A DNA stretch of 64,000 bases from Strigops habroptila. Its lineage: Eukaryota; Chordata; Aves; Psittaciformes; Psittacidae. The stretch spans positions 8,634,906-8,698,905 of the forward strand of contig NC_044290.2 in assembly GCF_004027225.2 (NCBI RefSeq), read 5' to 3'. Below, piece after piece: positions 40,701 through 51,188 of the stretch; the first letter of the stretch is position 1, and every line of letters starts with the position of its first letter. Both the position numbers and the translations under genes were made by a program. The notes beneath the pieces are model-generated. The model was not told the origin of the DNA. It ran no database searches and was given only the letters and a program-made list of their open reading frames with translations.

Positions 40701-43700
40701 AATCCACAGTGCTACAACAGGTAATACAAATGAATTCATTTTAAGGCAAAGCAAGTGGCTGGTCATGAGAACCTCTTTTGAAGCTACTCTCCAGGTTGGT
40801 TTTGTTTGATGTACCTACCCCAAGAAAATTCATAAGCTCAGCAATGGACTGGTTATCCCCCATGTAAAACCAAGTTAAAGGACAGATCTAAGCAGCGAGG
40901 CAGATCCAGGAAGTTTAGTCTTGTATAGCTACAGATCCAGTGATTTACAATGATGTCTTCAAAAGCCAAAAAGCAGCCTTGAGTATTCAACATCTCCCAC
41001 CTCCGAAATATTTAGCTAGACCCCAGTCTAGGTGGGAAATGGTCATTCAGACCATGAAGACTCCTACTTCACATCCCCTTTTGATTCTCAGTACAACCCC
41101 TGCCAGAGCCCTTCTCTCTGATGTTGCAGCAAGGCAAAGAAAGCAGAATAGGAACTTTTACCCCAATAGCTTGAACTGAGACCTATACGAACTTAAACCA
41201 GCACCATACAATCTATACAGAGTCATTTATGCAGCACTTGCTGTTGTTTCATTTTACCTGGTTTATTGGGATGAATGGCCAGCAGGGAAGAGAACACCTT
41301 ACTGAGCTCATGTTTTGCATTCTGTAAAAGAAGAAGTTTTGTTTTACCCACTCCAGCACCACATCGAACCACCAGCACCAAAGTTTCATTATGAAAGGTG
41401 ACAAGGTGTAATGCCATGGTACTGGAAAAGACACTTCTCTGCCTCTTTATCTTCAGTAAAAAGTTTCTCATTTTTATTCAATACTGACCAGCTTTCAAAT
41501 GTTACCAGGCTTGATTACCACAGTTAAGTCAAACCTTTCTCAACTACATAGCTAACACCAACGTGGCCTAAGCCACAAACAGAGTCTCACTGACCACCTC
41601 AAAGGTAAGGACTTTGGCCACTTGGCATTACTATGACAGGGTCACCTTCTTCAGCACAGGACAGACAACAGAATGCTAATCATAACCTGAACACATGCAC
41701 ATGGAAGTTTACAAAGTACTGAATTGCCAGGATTATACTTTTCAGCATAACCACTATAAGAAATGTTTGGAACAACATCACAATTCATGGACAGGTGATC
41801 CAGTCATTCCAGCAAAGGTATATCCAATATTGACAGTATATCCAAATGTAAATCCAATATTCGGCTTCTCCCAAACCAAACAGTACGCCAGATTCACTGC
41901 AATCAGCCTCACCACTGTGACCTGCAAGCATTAGTTTCACACTAATTCAGAGTCAAATTCTACACTTACACACATCAGTGAAAAGCCCAGGCAGCTCCAA
42001 TGCTACTATCAAAATTATTTCAGTATCACAGCATGTGGCAGTGAAGTTTGTACCCCTGTCTTGTAATTCAAGTTCCAGATGCCTGACTAAGCACCAATCC
42101 AGCACCTTCACTCGGATAAAATCAGCATTTGAAAACTCACCCACTGTTTGCAAAATGCAACATGCGAAAGCCAAAGCTGGATATCTTCCTGTTGGAAATG
42201 CAAGGGGGAGAGAATCAACCTTACAATAAGGCAAGCACAAAATCAGTTGCACATTGACAAGCAAACAATATGCCCTTGGTATTATGACTTGGCATACAGA
42301 TATAAGGAATTCTGAATATCAAATCCCATTTTTTTCCCCACAAATCTTCAAATTCCTCCAAAACATCCCAAGAAAACAACGTCCTTGTCTCAAGACACCC
42401 CCTCCCTCTAAGCCTCTCCAATCAAATCTGTTACACTGAACCCAATACAGAGCTCACTCTAACACCTTCTGAGGCACAAACGTATCAAGACAAGCTTCTC
42501 CTGAAGCAGCTAGAAGTTTCCTCCCTCTGTTTCTAGTCCTTGCAAGCAGACAGACCAAACTCACACTGCAATATGTGCTCTGGACAGCTGAGAACTAATG
42601 ACTTGGGAAGGATAAAATATTGTTTAGATATGAAAAATGTTTATCCCAAATGAATGATCTCCTTCTAGGGCACTGCTAACTGTAAGACCAAACATCCCCT
42701 TAGTTTTTCTACTACATTCTCTATTACTGCACGTATTTGGTGGCAATAACATAGATAATTTTACACACCAAAAAGTCATTTTTCAACCTATCAATACAAA
42801 TAAACAAACTTACTTTCCATTTTCCTGTAGCACGCTTGAAGAGGCAATGGACTCTGTGCAGAATAGAGTTCTCAATTTCATCCTTCTTAAATGAATACCC
42901 AATGCGCTGCGAGGAAAACCAAAGTATGAATTTTACTGCAATAGCTAATTTGACATAGAGTATTTTGCACAGTAAATAGCTGACAAACTTACTGCTCTTC
43001 TTTTCTTGATCAGTTCCAGCAGATTAACTTCATACTAGAATGGGGAGGAAAACAACCAAAACATTTCAAAGTAAATGAGGAAACGTGCAAAAGTAAGGAA
43101 AGAAATACAGATCAAGTTTTTTACAGCTAAACAAGTGGACAATAAAAATTCCATCCAGGAAAGCTCAAGTAACAAATTTTCATCCGGATCACTACATTTC
43201 TAAGGCTGACTGAAACTGAGTACTTATATTGCACATGGCATCTCAGACTCGAGCTATTAGCATCTCATATTCCTCGAGTCACAATGCACAAGCCAAACTT
43301 GTAACACCATAAGAAATTAATTACCCTGAGCTGCAATCTGCACATCACATCAGGGAACTGGGATTTCTGCATCCCTGCAGAGAAAAGAAACTATGGGGAA
43401 AAGCCACAACAAGAAAGACACCCTCATCCTAAATTCAGGCACCAACTCCTGGCTGTGCTGTATGCTCTGGGGTGTCCTGATAAAGAGCCTGGGCCAATAA
43501 ACCACTTCCAAGGGAACACCAGGGCCTGTTTCCTATATGGGCAACTACAAAATCACTTCACTTGTAACTGCGCTGGATCTCACCGCGGGTTCGCACGCCC
43601 TGCTCAGTACATCCCACCTGAATGTAATTAATGAAATCCTCCTTCCGCAGCGCTCTCCGCTGTATCTTGTACTCCAGAGCCGAGGCCTTCCTCAGGACGG

Positions 43701-43893
43701 CCCTGCGGGAAGGGGCAATCAGCGAGCGGATCCAGCCCGGCCGCGCCGCCCGCGCTCGCTACCCACCTCCGCGCAGGCGGTGCCGCCGGCGCCCGGCTCA
43801 CCTGACCTCCTTCCGCGTGAAGAGCCCGACCCGCTCCAGCTGCTCCAGCTCCGGGACGCGGTCCTCCAGCCGCTGCTCGATGCGCTCCGCCAT
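34612..43893 (-). CDS. UTP6: UTP6, small-subunit processome component (complete, 19 coding exons)
   Basis: UTP6 is a nucleolar protein of the U3 snoRNP/SSU processome needed for early pre-18S rRNA cleavage. Nineteen exons join in phase to 597 codons plus TGA, the same length I recall for human UTP6, and match it throughout (MAERIEQRLEDRVPELEQLE at the start, LQTGHL at the end). The first ~85 residues form the U3-associated UTP6 domain. The rest is built of half-a-TPR (HAT) repeats with W...A.WE signatures, for example LWIMAAKWEME near residue 143, LTWDYMARRELE near 272, ALPLWTLWVEWSE near 437 and LREYYERALREFG near 529. All introns are GT-AG; a few donors are weak (exon 9 GTCATT, exon 14 GTCTGT). 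The ATG at 43893 lies in a CpG island and no disruption was seen. Confidence 0.97.
35264..35284. repeat. (AAAT)n microsatellite in UTP6 intron 18
   Basis: About five AAAT units on the plus strand, immediately next to the splice donor of UTP6 exon 18. Confidence 0.85.
35295..35367 (-). CDS. UTP6: UTP6 coding exon 18 (residues 522-545)
   Basis: Encodes LREYYERALREFGSTGS. An (AAAT)n microsatellite begins about 10 bp inside the following intron. Donor G|GTAAGG. Confidence 0.95.
35655..35721 (-). CDS. UTP6: UTP6 coding exon 17 (residues 499-521)
   Basis: Encodes RPFSLDFFKKMIQIEKEQ (human RPFSVDFFRKMIQFEKEQ). Acceptor TTTACTTCAG, donor CAG|GTAAGT. Confidence 0.95.
35808..35917 (-). CDS. UTP6: UTP6 coding exon 16 (residues 463-498)
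   Basis: Encodes MYLDWTYRNGGYKKVKKVF (human KYLDWAYRSGGYKKARAVF). Acceptor AAACTTGCAG; the donor AG|GTGACA splits a Ser codon. Confidence 0.95.
36129..36209 (-). CDS. UTP6: UTP6 coding exon 15 (residues 436-462)
   Basis: Encodes GALPLWTLWVEWSEGTNSKE, a W-rich HAT core (human LPLWISWAEWSEGAKSQE). Acceptor ACCTTGCAG, donor AAG|GTACTT. Confidence 0.95.
36295..36474 (-). CDS. UTP6: UTP6 coding exon 14 (residues 376-435)
   Basis: A 180-nt exon encoding two HAT helices, with WQMRLQVLIQLKSD and FEEAVKH as anchors. The EVAAAATTRF stretch is more Ala/Thr-rich than human. The donor CAG|GTCTGT is non-optimal. Confidence 0.93.
36644..36721 (-). CDS. UTP6: UTP6 coding exon 13 (residues 350-375)
   Basis: Encodes RLERTLSVFSKTHESNLL and ends YKQW at donor TGG|GTAAGA. 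It matches human RLERTMTVFRKAHELKLL. Confidence 0.95.
37388..37467 (-). CDS. UTP6: UTP6 coding exon 12 (residues 323-349)
   Basis: Encodes EDMWKCYITFCLERYNRK (human EAMWKCYITFCLERFTKK). Acceptor ATTCTCCAG, donor AAG|GTAAAA. Confidence 0.95.
37800..38045 (+). mobile_element. CR1 LINE 3' fragment in UTP6 intron 11
   Basis: Plus-strand words such as GTCAGCCTGGAGAAGAGAAG, GGCTCCAGGGACACCT and AGGGGTAATGATTTTAAACT follow the order of the 3' part of chicken-repeat-1 retrotransposons. The copy is truncated at both ends, lacks the terminal ATTCTATGA-type repeats and has no reverse transcriptase coding. It is antisense to UTP6. The left limit is approximate. Confidence 0.85.
38095..38276 (-). CDS. 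UTP6: UTP6 coding exon 11 (residues 262-322)
   Basis: Encodes DDPLTWDYMARRELE and REERCCAVFEEAV. Two AGs, GTTTAG and TTTGCAG, lie nine bases apart; only the upstream one gives the correct phase and the human-like ESLQ junction. An antisense CR1 fragment ends about 50 bp beyond the donor. Confidence 0.95.
38896..38977 (-). CDS. UTP6: UTP6 coding exon 10 (residues 235-261)
   Basis: Encodes GAEFHLAVLSIAKLFDFTED and LQKEILE. A T-run of about 13-14 bases about 20 nt upstream serves as polypyrimidine tract. The donor AG|GTGAGG splits a Ser codon. Confidence 0.94.
39457..39538 (-). CDS. UTP6: UTP6 coding exon 9 (residues 208-234)
   Basis: Encodes EEILNGEMARIIYRDA (human EEILKGELAWIIYKNS). The acceptor is TGTTACAG; the donor G|GTCATT is weak at the +3 and +5 positions. 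Confidence 0.92.
39910..39987 (-). CDS. UTP6: UTP6 coding exon 8 (residues 182-207)
   Basis: Encodes YFRMELMNAEKQRKEKKAFE, a basic helical stretch, with acceptor CTCTTGCAG and donor TTG|GTAGGT. Confidence 0.94.
40593..40711 (-). CDS. UTP6: UTP6 coding exon 7 (residues 142-181)
   Basis: Encodes LWIMAAKWEMETRLSS and FLRALRFHPECPKLYQE, one of the best conserved HAT repeats of the family. Acceptor TGTTGTAG, donor GAG|GTGAGT. Confidence 0.96.
41258..41321 (-). CDS. UTP6: UTP6 coding exon 6 (residues 121-141)
   Basis: Encodes ELSKVFSSLLAIHPNKP, the second helix of a HAT unit, between acceptor CTTTTACAG and donor G|GTAAAA, which splits the Ala codon of NKPA. Confidence 0.94.
42141..42188 (-). CDS. 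UTP6: UTP6 coding exon 5 (residues 105-120)
   Basis: A 48-nt exon encoding EDIQLWLSHVAFCKQW, the first HAT-repeat helix (human DDVQLWLSYVAFCKKW). Donor TGG|GTGAGT. Confidence 0.94.
42814..42906 (-). CDS. UTP6: UTP6 coding exon 4 (residues 74-104)
   Basis: Encodes RIGYSFKKDEIENSI followed by HRV...KWK, ending the N-terminal UTP6 domain. Borders are CCTCGCAG and AAA|GTAAGT. Confidence 0.95.
42993..43034 (-). CDS. UTP6: UTP6 coding exon 3 (residues 60-73)
   Basis: A 42-nt microexon-like segment encoding YEVNLLELIKKRRA between acceptor CATTCTAG and donor GCA|GTAAGT. It matches human YEINLLELIQRRRT. Confidence 0.95.
43618..43702 (-). CDS. UTP6: UTP6 coding exon 2 (residues 31-59)
   Basis: The acceptor TTCCCGCAG leads into AVLRKASALEYKIQRRALRK and ends DFINYIQ at donor CAG|GTGGGA. 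EYKIQRR and EDFINY are near-invariant in UTP6. Confidence 0.95.
43802..43893 (-). CDS. UTP6: UTP6 coding exon 1 (residues 1-30)
   Basis: It starts at ATG in the context GCCATGG and encodes MAERIEQRLEDRVPELEQLE and the start of the conserved N-terminal domain. The donor AG|GTGAGC splits an Arg codon. Confidence 0.95.
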
Positions 43894-44012
43894 GGCTCCG
43901 GCACCCCCCGGGCCTCACGCGTGCGCCCGGCCCGCCGCCACTGCCGGCCTTCCGGGGCGGGCCGCGCCGCTCTGCCGCCCCCTGCCGGAGCTCGGGTCCG
44001 GGCGCTGAGCGG

Positions 44013-44048
44013 CGTGTGCGGTGCCGGCCGCGTGTACGGTGCCGGCCG
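44013..44048. repeat. 18-bp tandem duplication in UTP6 promoter
   Basis: CGTGTGCGGTGCCGGCCG is followed directly by a copy with one substitution (CGTGTACGGTGCCGGCCG). It lies 120-155 bp upstream of the start codon and doubles any factor site within it. Confidence 0.85.
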
Positions 44049-44061
44049 CGACTGCGGCGAG

Positions 44062-44067
44062 CACGTG
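44062..44067. promoter_or_regulatory. Canonical E-box CACGTG
   Basis: A perfect CACGTG about 170 bp upstream of the UTP6 ATG inside the CpG island. MYC/MAX and USF bind this word, and ribosome-biogenesis genes are frequent MYC targets; use at this site is inference. Confidence 0.45.
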
Positions 44068-44149
44068 GGTTTGGGTGGCATTCCTGCCGGGATAAAGCGC
44101 TCCCCCACCCTCCCACGGCACTTTAATTCTCAGATTAACAATCAGATTG

Positions 44150-44430
44150 AGTCCGGAGGAGGTCACAGAAATGCTCCGAGGGCTGGAGCACCTCTGCTGT
44201 GGAGATAGGCTGAGAAGTGAAGGCTCCAGAGAGAGCTTACAGCAGCTTCCAGTGCCTAAAGGGGCTGACAACAAAGCTGGAGAGGGCCCTTTGACAGGGG
44301 CATCTGGGGACAGGACAAGGGGGAATGGCTTTAAAATGACAGAGGGGAGATTGAGATTAGACATTAGGATGAAGTTCCTGTGGTGAGGATCGCTCCCTCC
44401 CAGAGGAAGGGGCAGGGGCTGTTTCTCAGG
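44150..44430 (+). mobile_element. CR1 LINE 3' fragment upstream of UTP6
   Basis: GGGCTGGAGCACCTCTGCTG, GGGACAGGACAAGGGGGAAT and GATTAGACATTAGGATGAAG are recognisable words of the CR1 3' region in the right order, with internal deletions. The fragment is in plus orientation, directly abuts the UTP6 CpG island and carries no intact coding. Ends are approximate. Confidence 0.85.
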
Positions 44431-47400
44431 AAGCGAGCACAAGGGCAAGAGGACTTGTGGCATGGTGGTTTTCATCTCTAGGAGCCAAAAAAGCTGTGGG
44501 TGATCTTTCCCTTTTCTGATAGTAAAATGGCTTCAAACATGCTGCTGAGGACAGAGCGAGAACCTGAGCAACTGACATCTGTTAAAAACACCCATAAGAC
44601 AAAACACAAGAACAACTAAGAACAGTGGTAATTTATTTTTTCACCTGCCATGACTTAGATTCATGATGGTTCTTCTCAATATCGGGCACCAATTAAAACA
44701 CAAATGAACTCTTAGTGGAAGAGGTTTAGCAGCTTTTCACTCTGACAGGAAACAGTGACACTATTTTCCAAGAAGTGATTGAACAGGAAATGGAGAGTCA
44801 CCATCCAGCTACGAGACCAAGAGCTGCTGTGTTCCAGAGCGTGGTGCTGGAGCAGATCTGAACCACAGCTGCCTGGAGCAGAGGGACCCCGTACCCGCTG
44901 TACAGGAACAACAGCAGTTCCCGGTGCCGCTGTCCACACTGAAGGCTCCTGTGTCCCGTGCTGTACTGCCACAGGCCATGGGTCTGCACATCACAGTGCT
45001 AGCCAGTCGCCTTTATATACTATCCATTTACCATCACCATTATATATTTAGAATATTCACAATAGACTTGGCAAAACCCAGCAGCTGCCCCAGAGCCATC
45101 CCTGCAGCAGAAGGAGGAACTCCCCACAGCGAAGATAGCCGGAGCAGGGATCAGAACAGCCATCCCGACATGAACTAGCCCCATACATGAGCCAGAGCCT
45201 TCAACTTCTTGGGACCTAAATGTCAGTGAGCTCACCTCCCCTTAAGTTAAGTTTCCAGTAAAGCAGCACAACAGGTAATCCTTCCCAAAACAGCAGTGGG
45301 AGTGTTATTCATGATCATCAGAAACACTTCTTAATTATGTTGAGTTTCTTTTTTTGGAGATTGACCAGCTCAAACAGATTCTTGAGTAAGTCCACAGACT
45401 ACTAAAATAGTACTTAAGGAGGACTACCCTGGGCCTGAAAAGCTACTGAATCACTAAGCAAGAATGTGATTGGAATTACTACACTTGATGGCTTAACTTC
45501 AGTTATGTGGGTATTTCTGCATCTGACTGCATGATTTTCTACTATAAAAGCATTCTCTATCTAGAGCTTGTCTGTCACGGTGCACTTAGATCACAAAACG
45601 TACACGAGCAGACCGCATGCAGCGTAGGAGTTCAAAGCTTAAAAGGTTGATATCAGTCATTACCTGGAAACCTCCAGGAAATTCTATTTCTCTCTTCTTG
45701 CTCTCCTCATTTTTTAAACACTGATGTCTCCTTCGGCTGAAAACCAGCAACTGCGAAAGAGAGACAGAAACATGAACAAGTCTTCTCCTGACACGTTCTG
45801 GTTGATCATTCTATCAGTCTGAACATATTGTTTTGTGATCAACTCCCAGTGAGTTGGGGACTTTGAAACTCAAAACCCACCACTAAACAAACAAGCCATG
45901 GCTGTGTTAACATAGATGATAGAGAAGTGTGTGCACCCCAAAGGGCAACGGCGACCTCCACCTTGAGTTGTGCTGCTGGGAGAATTCAGTTGTGTGCACA
46001 TATCTACATATCTACCACAAACTACCCCCACACCGGTAACAATATGTGCCCAGCAATGCCTCTGAGGGCATTAAATCCCTTGTTAGCACTTGTCAAAGCA
46101 CCACAATATCATCCTATAGAAGCATATAGGCACAGCACAAACCACTCTGCAGGACCCATCACTGCAGGAGTCAAAGGAAGAAAGAATGGTGTGCACCAAA
46201 ACAATAGACTCCCCAAGTTTCCAGTTTAGGGGCCCAGTATTTCCCACTCAAAACCACAGGCACAGAGTGAGTAACAGTAAGATTTAAAGTACTGAACTTG
46301 CTGATGACTTCACAGGATTATTTGCAAATAAAATAGATCACAAACAGACTGAAAACATGGTGCGTTCCCCCAGAAATCCCTCCTTTCCTGTAAATGGAAC
46401 AAGTACAAAAATACAAATGCCTTTCCTTTTCTTCCTCCCCAGCAAAACAATCCTTAGAACAATTAACATAACGGACTGTCAGAAGTGTTCAAACCAAAGT
46501 GACAAACGCAGTGAGTGGCAGGCAAGCCCAGCCCGACCCACCAGAACACTGCATGCAGGATTTGTCATGCAAATCAAAATGGAACCTGACATGCTCTTTG
46601 TTCATTTTCCTTTCAAAAAATCTACTTTAAATGCCTCCCATGTGCCTTGTTTTGGAAGCTGACATTCCAAATGCATCAGTGCAAATTAAGGGAGGGATCC
46701 ATTACCAATAAAGACATTGAGATACAGAGAGTTTCAACAAACCTTATTGGGAAGACTGGAGGGAGAGCTGCTGCAGTCTGCACCTGTAGGGTCACTGTTT
46801 GCTGCTGCTGCTTTTATGAGGTCCCTTTAGAAAAGCTCCATCATAGATCCTTGCAGGAGAAGTTCTGGCAGGCTGTCACAGCTTAATATGTCTAGATTAT
46901 AGTCTGCAAGCAATGAATATATTGTGAATTAGGGATAACAACAGTGGTTTTGCTTTAAGTCTTGACTATATTAAAATGCATGATGGCTAATGTGCATAAG
47001 GTAAATATTTAAATTATTACTTGATTTAGATGTATCTTGTTTATTTCAGCTGGTTTGCTACCTGAATGCATAAACAATTACAACTTTTTAGAAGATGCCA
47101 CCAGACGTACAGTATTTCACAGTTAACTTGCACTATATGAAGATGCCTTTTAAACAAGAGTGGTGTTCTGAGCTCATGAAAATAACAGGGAAACTTCCCC
47201 TAAGCTAAGCCAGGGGTTCAGCCTTAGGGACATGCTTAACAAAGCCCTCCAAGCATTTCCTGAGCATGTGGGGCTTTGGCTTAAAAATCTACGAACACAT
47301 CTGTTAATAAAGCAGCTTGGAATTTACTCTCCAGAATTGCCTAACCCTAATTTAGGTCTATATTAACTCCCCTAGTTTTGTAATTGAAACAATTTACATG

Positions 47401-49411
47401 ATATTTGGTTTCACCTCTGCCAAACCCAGCAGTCAATCTGCATCAACAGTGGTTGCATCACTGCAGTTTCACTCTGAGCCTCCAAAAACTTTTATTTGAG
47501 ACTATGCAGCTGGTCAGTGGGGCTGCTCCATACCCACATTAGCACTGGTACATGTACCCTCCTGCATCCAGGTTATTTTTATGATCCTGGTAGGCAGATG
47601 CTTGTCTTTGTCAGTGCATTGTTTTACTCTTGCAGCATTAGATCTGAATGATTCCTAGAATTTCATTCACTTCTCTCTTCCTCAACTATTATTGGTTAAA
47701 AAACCCAAACCCATTTTTATTCAATGCCTTAACTGAACTATTATCTGACGATTTACTCTCACATATAGTCTCTTAAAAAGGTAAGAACTTTACTTTCTTC
47801 TCTGCATTGGCTCTGAACTTGGAATTTTTATGAATCAGATTTTTTTCCTCCTACTCATTTTGAGGCATTCAGTTTCTTTTCAGTTGCCCCAAAATCTGAA
47901 CAGGGCATTTTCAGTGAGGGGGAATTGTTTCCATGCCGATTCACATCTGGTACTCAGTACAAGATCCATCTGTTTATTCAGGGCTGCCAGGGGCTTGTAC
48001 AGTAGTGGCCATAAGTATGCCTTTTAATTTGACTTTGTCATTTGGCTGGTCAGTAAGTAGTTGCCAGTTTGTCTAAATGCAGCAGGGCAGTTATAACTAG
48101 TCAGTCATCATATTCTAGTTGCTAATTCATAATCCAGTAGAATATCAGTCACATTTCAACAATTTAAAACTATATCAGTCATTTCCTACATCCTCTTAAG
48201 TTGTCAAATGTATTGCTTAAGTACCTTTAATTTAATATTATTTCTTGCATGTACATTTGTACTTAGGATCGCTGCCAAAGCTCTGAGGAGCAGAGCTGTG
48301 CTAATCTTAATTTACCTCACTAACCTGTCTGGGTTTGAAAGGCAGTGAAATTGTGGCATGGCCTTGGGTGACCTACCAATATCGTAAGTAACAAGGCAGC
48401 TAAAGATAGAACTTCCTCAGAGCAAAGCCTCATATCTTTTAAACACAGAGATGTCAGTTCCAGCATCAATTAAACTGAAAGATCTTAAAATATGCCACAT
48501 ACAGATTTATTTCTCTTTCCAAAAAGTGGGACTAGGGTTGGTCACAATTTACCTCCTGCTATGCTTCTTACCTCCTTCTGTGGAGATGTGTTTAGCATGA
48601 TAAAAGTACAGAGTCATGGCAGCAACTAGTAAAACTACTTCTGGAGTAAGGATAATTCAGATTATCGTGTGCAGAATCATATATCCCAAGCAGCATTCCA
48701 AAACCAAGATAAACTCTTGTAAAAGCCTTCTGAAGCAACCTCTGGCATATAAACCCACAGATAACATGTTCACTTGCATATGACACTTAGATAACCTCTC
48801 CTGTGTGTGACTTTCATATACCTGACTGGAAAACACTGGGAAAACAGTCTCTGCCCTGATCTTATCGTTTGAGTAATTGCTGATGATAAAATTCAAAATC
48901 CTTATCTTGTTCATCTGTGCTTGGTTTAGCCACAAAAGAGAGAATCGGTCCCTGTCAAAACTTACCCCTTACTTAAAGCTGAAATTAATCTGCTAACTAA
49001 TTAATGTGAGCTGTCGTTTTACTATCTATGGACATAGTCTTTGATCCTCCCATATTTTTCTTTTTGATTGATTGAAGCTTTTATTCTTGCACTGTCAACA
49101 GAGCCTTTGGTGAGAAACTTCTATTTACATCTGCAACTGACTTTAATTCTTGCATCTTCCCAGCAGTTTCTCTTTGACCTCTGCGTTTCTGAGTTTAATC
49201 ATTGAGTTTGCATCAAAAGTGTTTCAGTTGCTGTATCTGTGGCAGTTTCCAGGACTCAGTTTAGGGAACACAATTCCTGAAGCTCACTTAGAATTATTTT
49301 TCGATAGTCTTGCAGTAGGTACCACATATGCTGGATCTCTGAAATCACAGCATGATCTAGTGTGATTCCTATGCTATTTCCATGTATTAAGCATTTAAAT
49401 GTCAAGATTTG

Positions 49412-49475
49412 GCATTTAATCTTTTAATCAATTAAATCATTTAATCATTTAATCTTTTAATCAAATTTAATTCGG
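49412..49475. repeat. AT-rich imperfect tandem repeat
   Basis: Units of the form TTTAATCATTTAATC/TTTTAATC repeat several times with point differences. Confidence 0.7.
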
Positions 49476-51162
49476 CATTTTTGTGTTGGCATTATGTTTG
49501 GAATCATACATGAAATACATTGGGGGGGTTGTGAGTTTATTATATACAGGAGGTCTACAGATTTTCTGTGAAAAAGTCAAACAACTCTGGATGAAAATAT
49601 TCAAAGCTACAGTTTTCTGAAGCTCAAGTTTAAAAAGGGGGCTCATGGCAAAGATCCAGTTTCTGAGGACAAAAGGGACCAGAACTTTTCTACAGGACAC
49701 CTCAAGCACCTTCATTTTTTCAAACAATTAGATATGTGACAAAGACATTCAAAATGAAGGGCACAGACCAACCATTAAGCCAGATAAGGTCTGTTCCAAG
49801 TGATGTGTGAGCTCAACTGAGCAACAACAGTCCTTCTTCTTCACAGAGACTCCACAAGTCCTTTTCCTACCTATGGAGTCTTTGGTGCTACATGGAATTT
49901 ATTCAGGTTTCAACAAAGGGAAATAACACTGCCTTGCCTTCTTTCAGCAGACACTTCCTTTGATTTTGATCTAATCTTTTATGAATAAAGATCTTGTTTT
50001 AGACTTTGCCTTTAAAACTAAGTGGATGTTATCCTGAACTTACTGGTTTTACCTTACAAACCTTACTTTTAGTTCACTGTATGAGATGCATTTTTCTGTA
50101 ATGAATGCTTTTACTGTTAGTACATTTCTGGGCTTACAGTTAAATCATCTTAAGAGACGTCCTACCTTTCTAGAGCAAATCAATATATTGGGCCTAGGCT
50201 TTTCATAATGCTTTTGAAACAATTCTGGTGGTTTTAGTCCACTATCGAAACACTGAAAACAAACGCTATTGTTAAAAAGCCACCAAGCAAAAATAAATCA
50301 TTACTGAAAATCAGGATATAAATTTCATTGTAGAAGAGTCATTAAAAATATATTAAAACATCACTAAAAGGAGTCCAGGAAACAACTCACGAGCACACAT
50401 TTCTACTAAGCAATAATGACTAATAATTATCACTTGTTGTTCACCATGTGAATGCAGAAGATAGGTGACTCTGGTGCAAAACATACTGTGCGCTCACTTT
50501 TCACTCTCTGCACTAACTCAAGACACATAAGCAACCTGCTGGCTGAAAGCTGAGCATTATGGGTGCATTAAGATTCCCTGAGGGCCAAGTTCCTTAAGTG
50601 CTGTGCTCCTGGAATACATTTGAACAGCTCTGTACAAAAGCAGTCCACAGCCAAACACAAGAATGAGAATCACAAGTGGCTGCTCTGTCAATCTTCCACA
50701 CATACTGCATTCACAGCTATACATCAGAATGCTTGCATTGCTATGCAAGATCTTAGCTCTTCCCTTTGCCATGCTTCAGTACAGTTGTTCCCTTAAAGTT
50801 TATTTTCTCTTTTCTTAGTTCCTTGCTTATAAAAACAGGGCAGCACCAGACATTAACATGCAGAAAACCAAACGGAAATGGAGAGCTACCACCCCTACAG
50901 CAATATGATCCTGCCATCCTAAATATACCCAGTACTCCTCCGACCCGCTCTCGCGCCGTTACCCGGGAAGCTGCAGCTACTCCCTTTCTCCAGCTGCAAC
51001 ATTATGTAGCCTCTGTTTATAAGAGACTGGGAAAACACAAAGTGGGAGTTGACCTCTGCTTTCCAAGTCGGGAGGGAAAAGTAGCTTATCTAATAATTTC
51101 CATGGCGTGTTACTGCTGATCGACATCGAATCAGGCGGAAAGTAAAGAATATTAACCGAACA

Positions 51163-51188
51163 AAAATGAATTTATAAAATGAATTTAT
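51163..51188. repeat. Two-copy 13-bp tandem repeat
   Basis: AAAATGAATTTAT is duplicated head to tail without mismatch. Confidence 0.75.

Larger units (their letters stand above)
43690..44070 (-). promoter_or_regulatory. UTP6: CpG-island promoter of UTP6
   Basis: A GC-rich block covering UTP6 exons 1-2 and about 180 bp upstream. It contains CACGTG at 44062-44067, a palindromic CACGCGTG at 43916-43923, and an 18-bp tandem repeat. No TATA box is evident, which fits a housekeeping promoter. Long frames on either strand through this block are due to GC content. Confidence 0.75.

Noticed and set aside
43537-44208. 223-codon plus-strand frame over UTP6 exons 1-2
   Set aside because: Antisense shadow of the UTP6 coding exons and CpG island.
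50557-50772. 71-codon minus-strand frame with a hydrophobic stretch (VILILVFGCGLLLYRAV)
   Set aside because: No flanking splice sites of quality, no signal peptide or recognised family; short hydrophobic stretches are common by chance.
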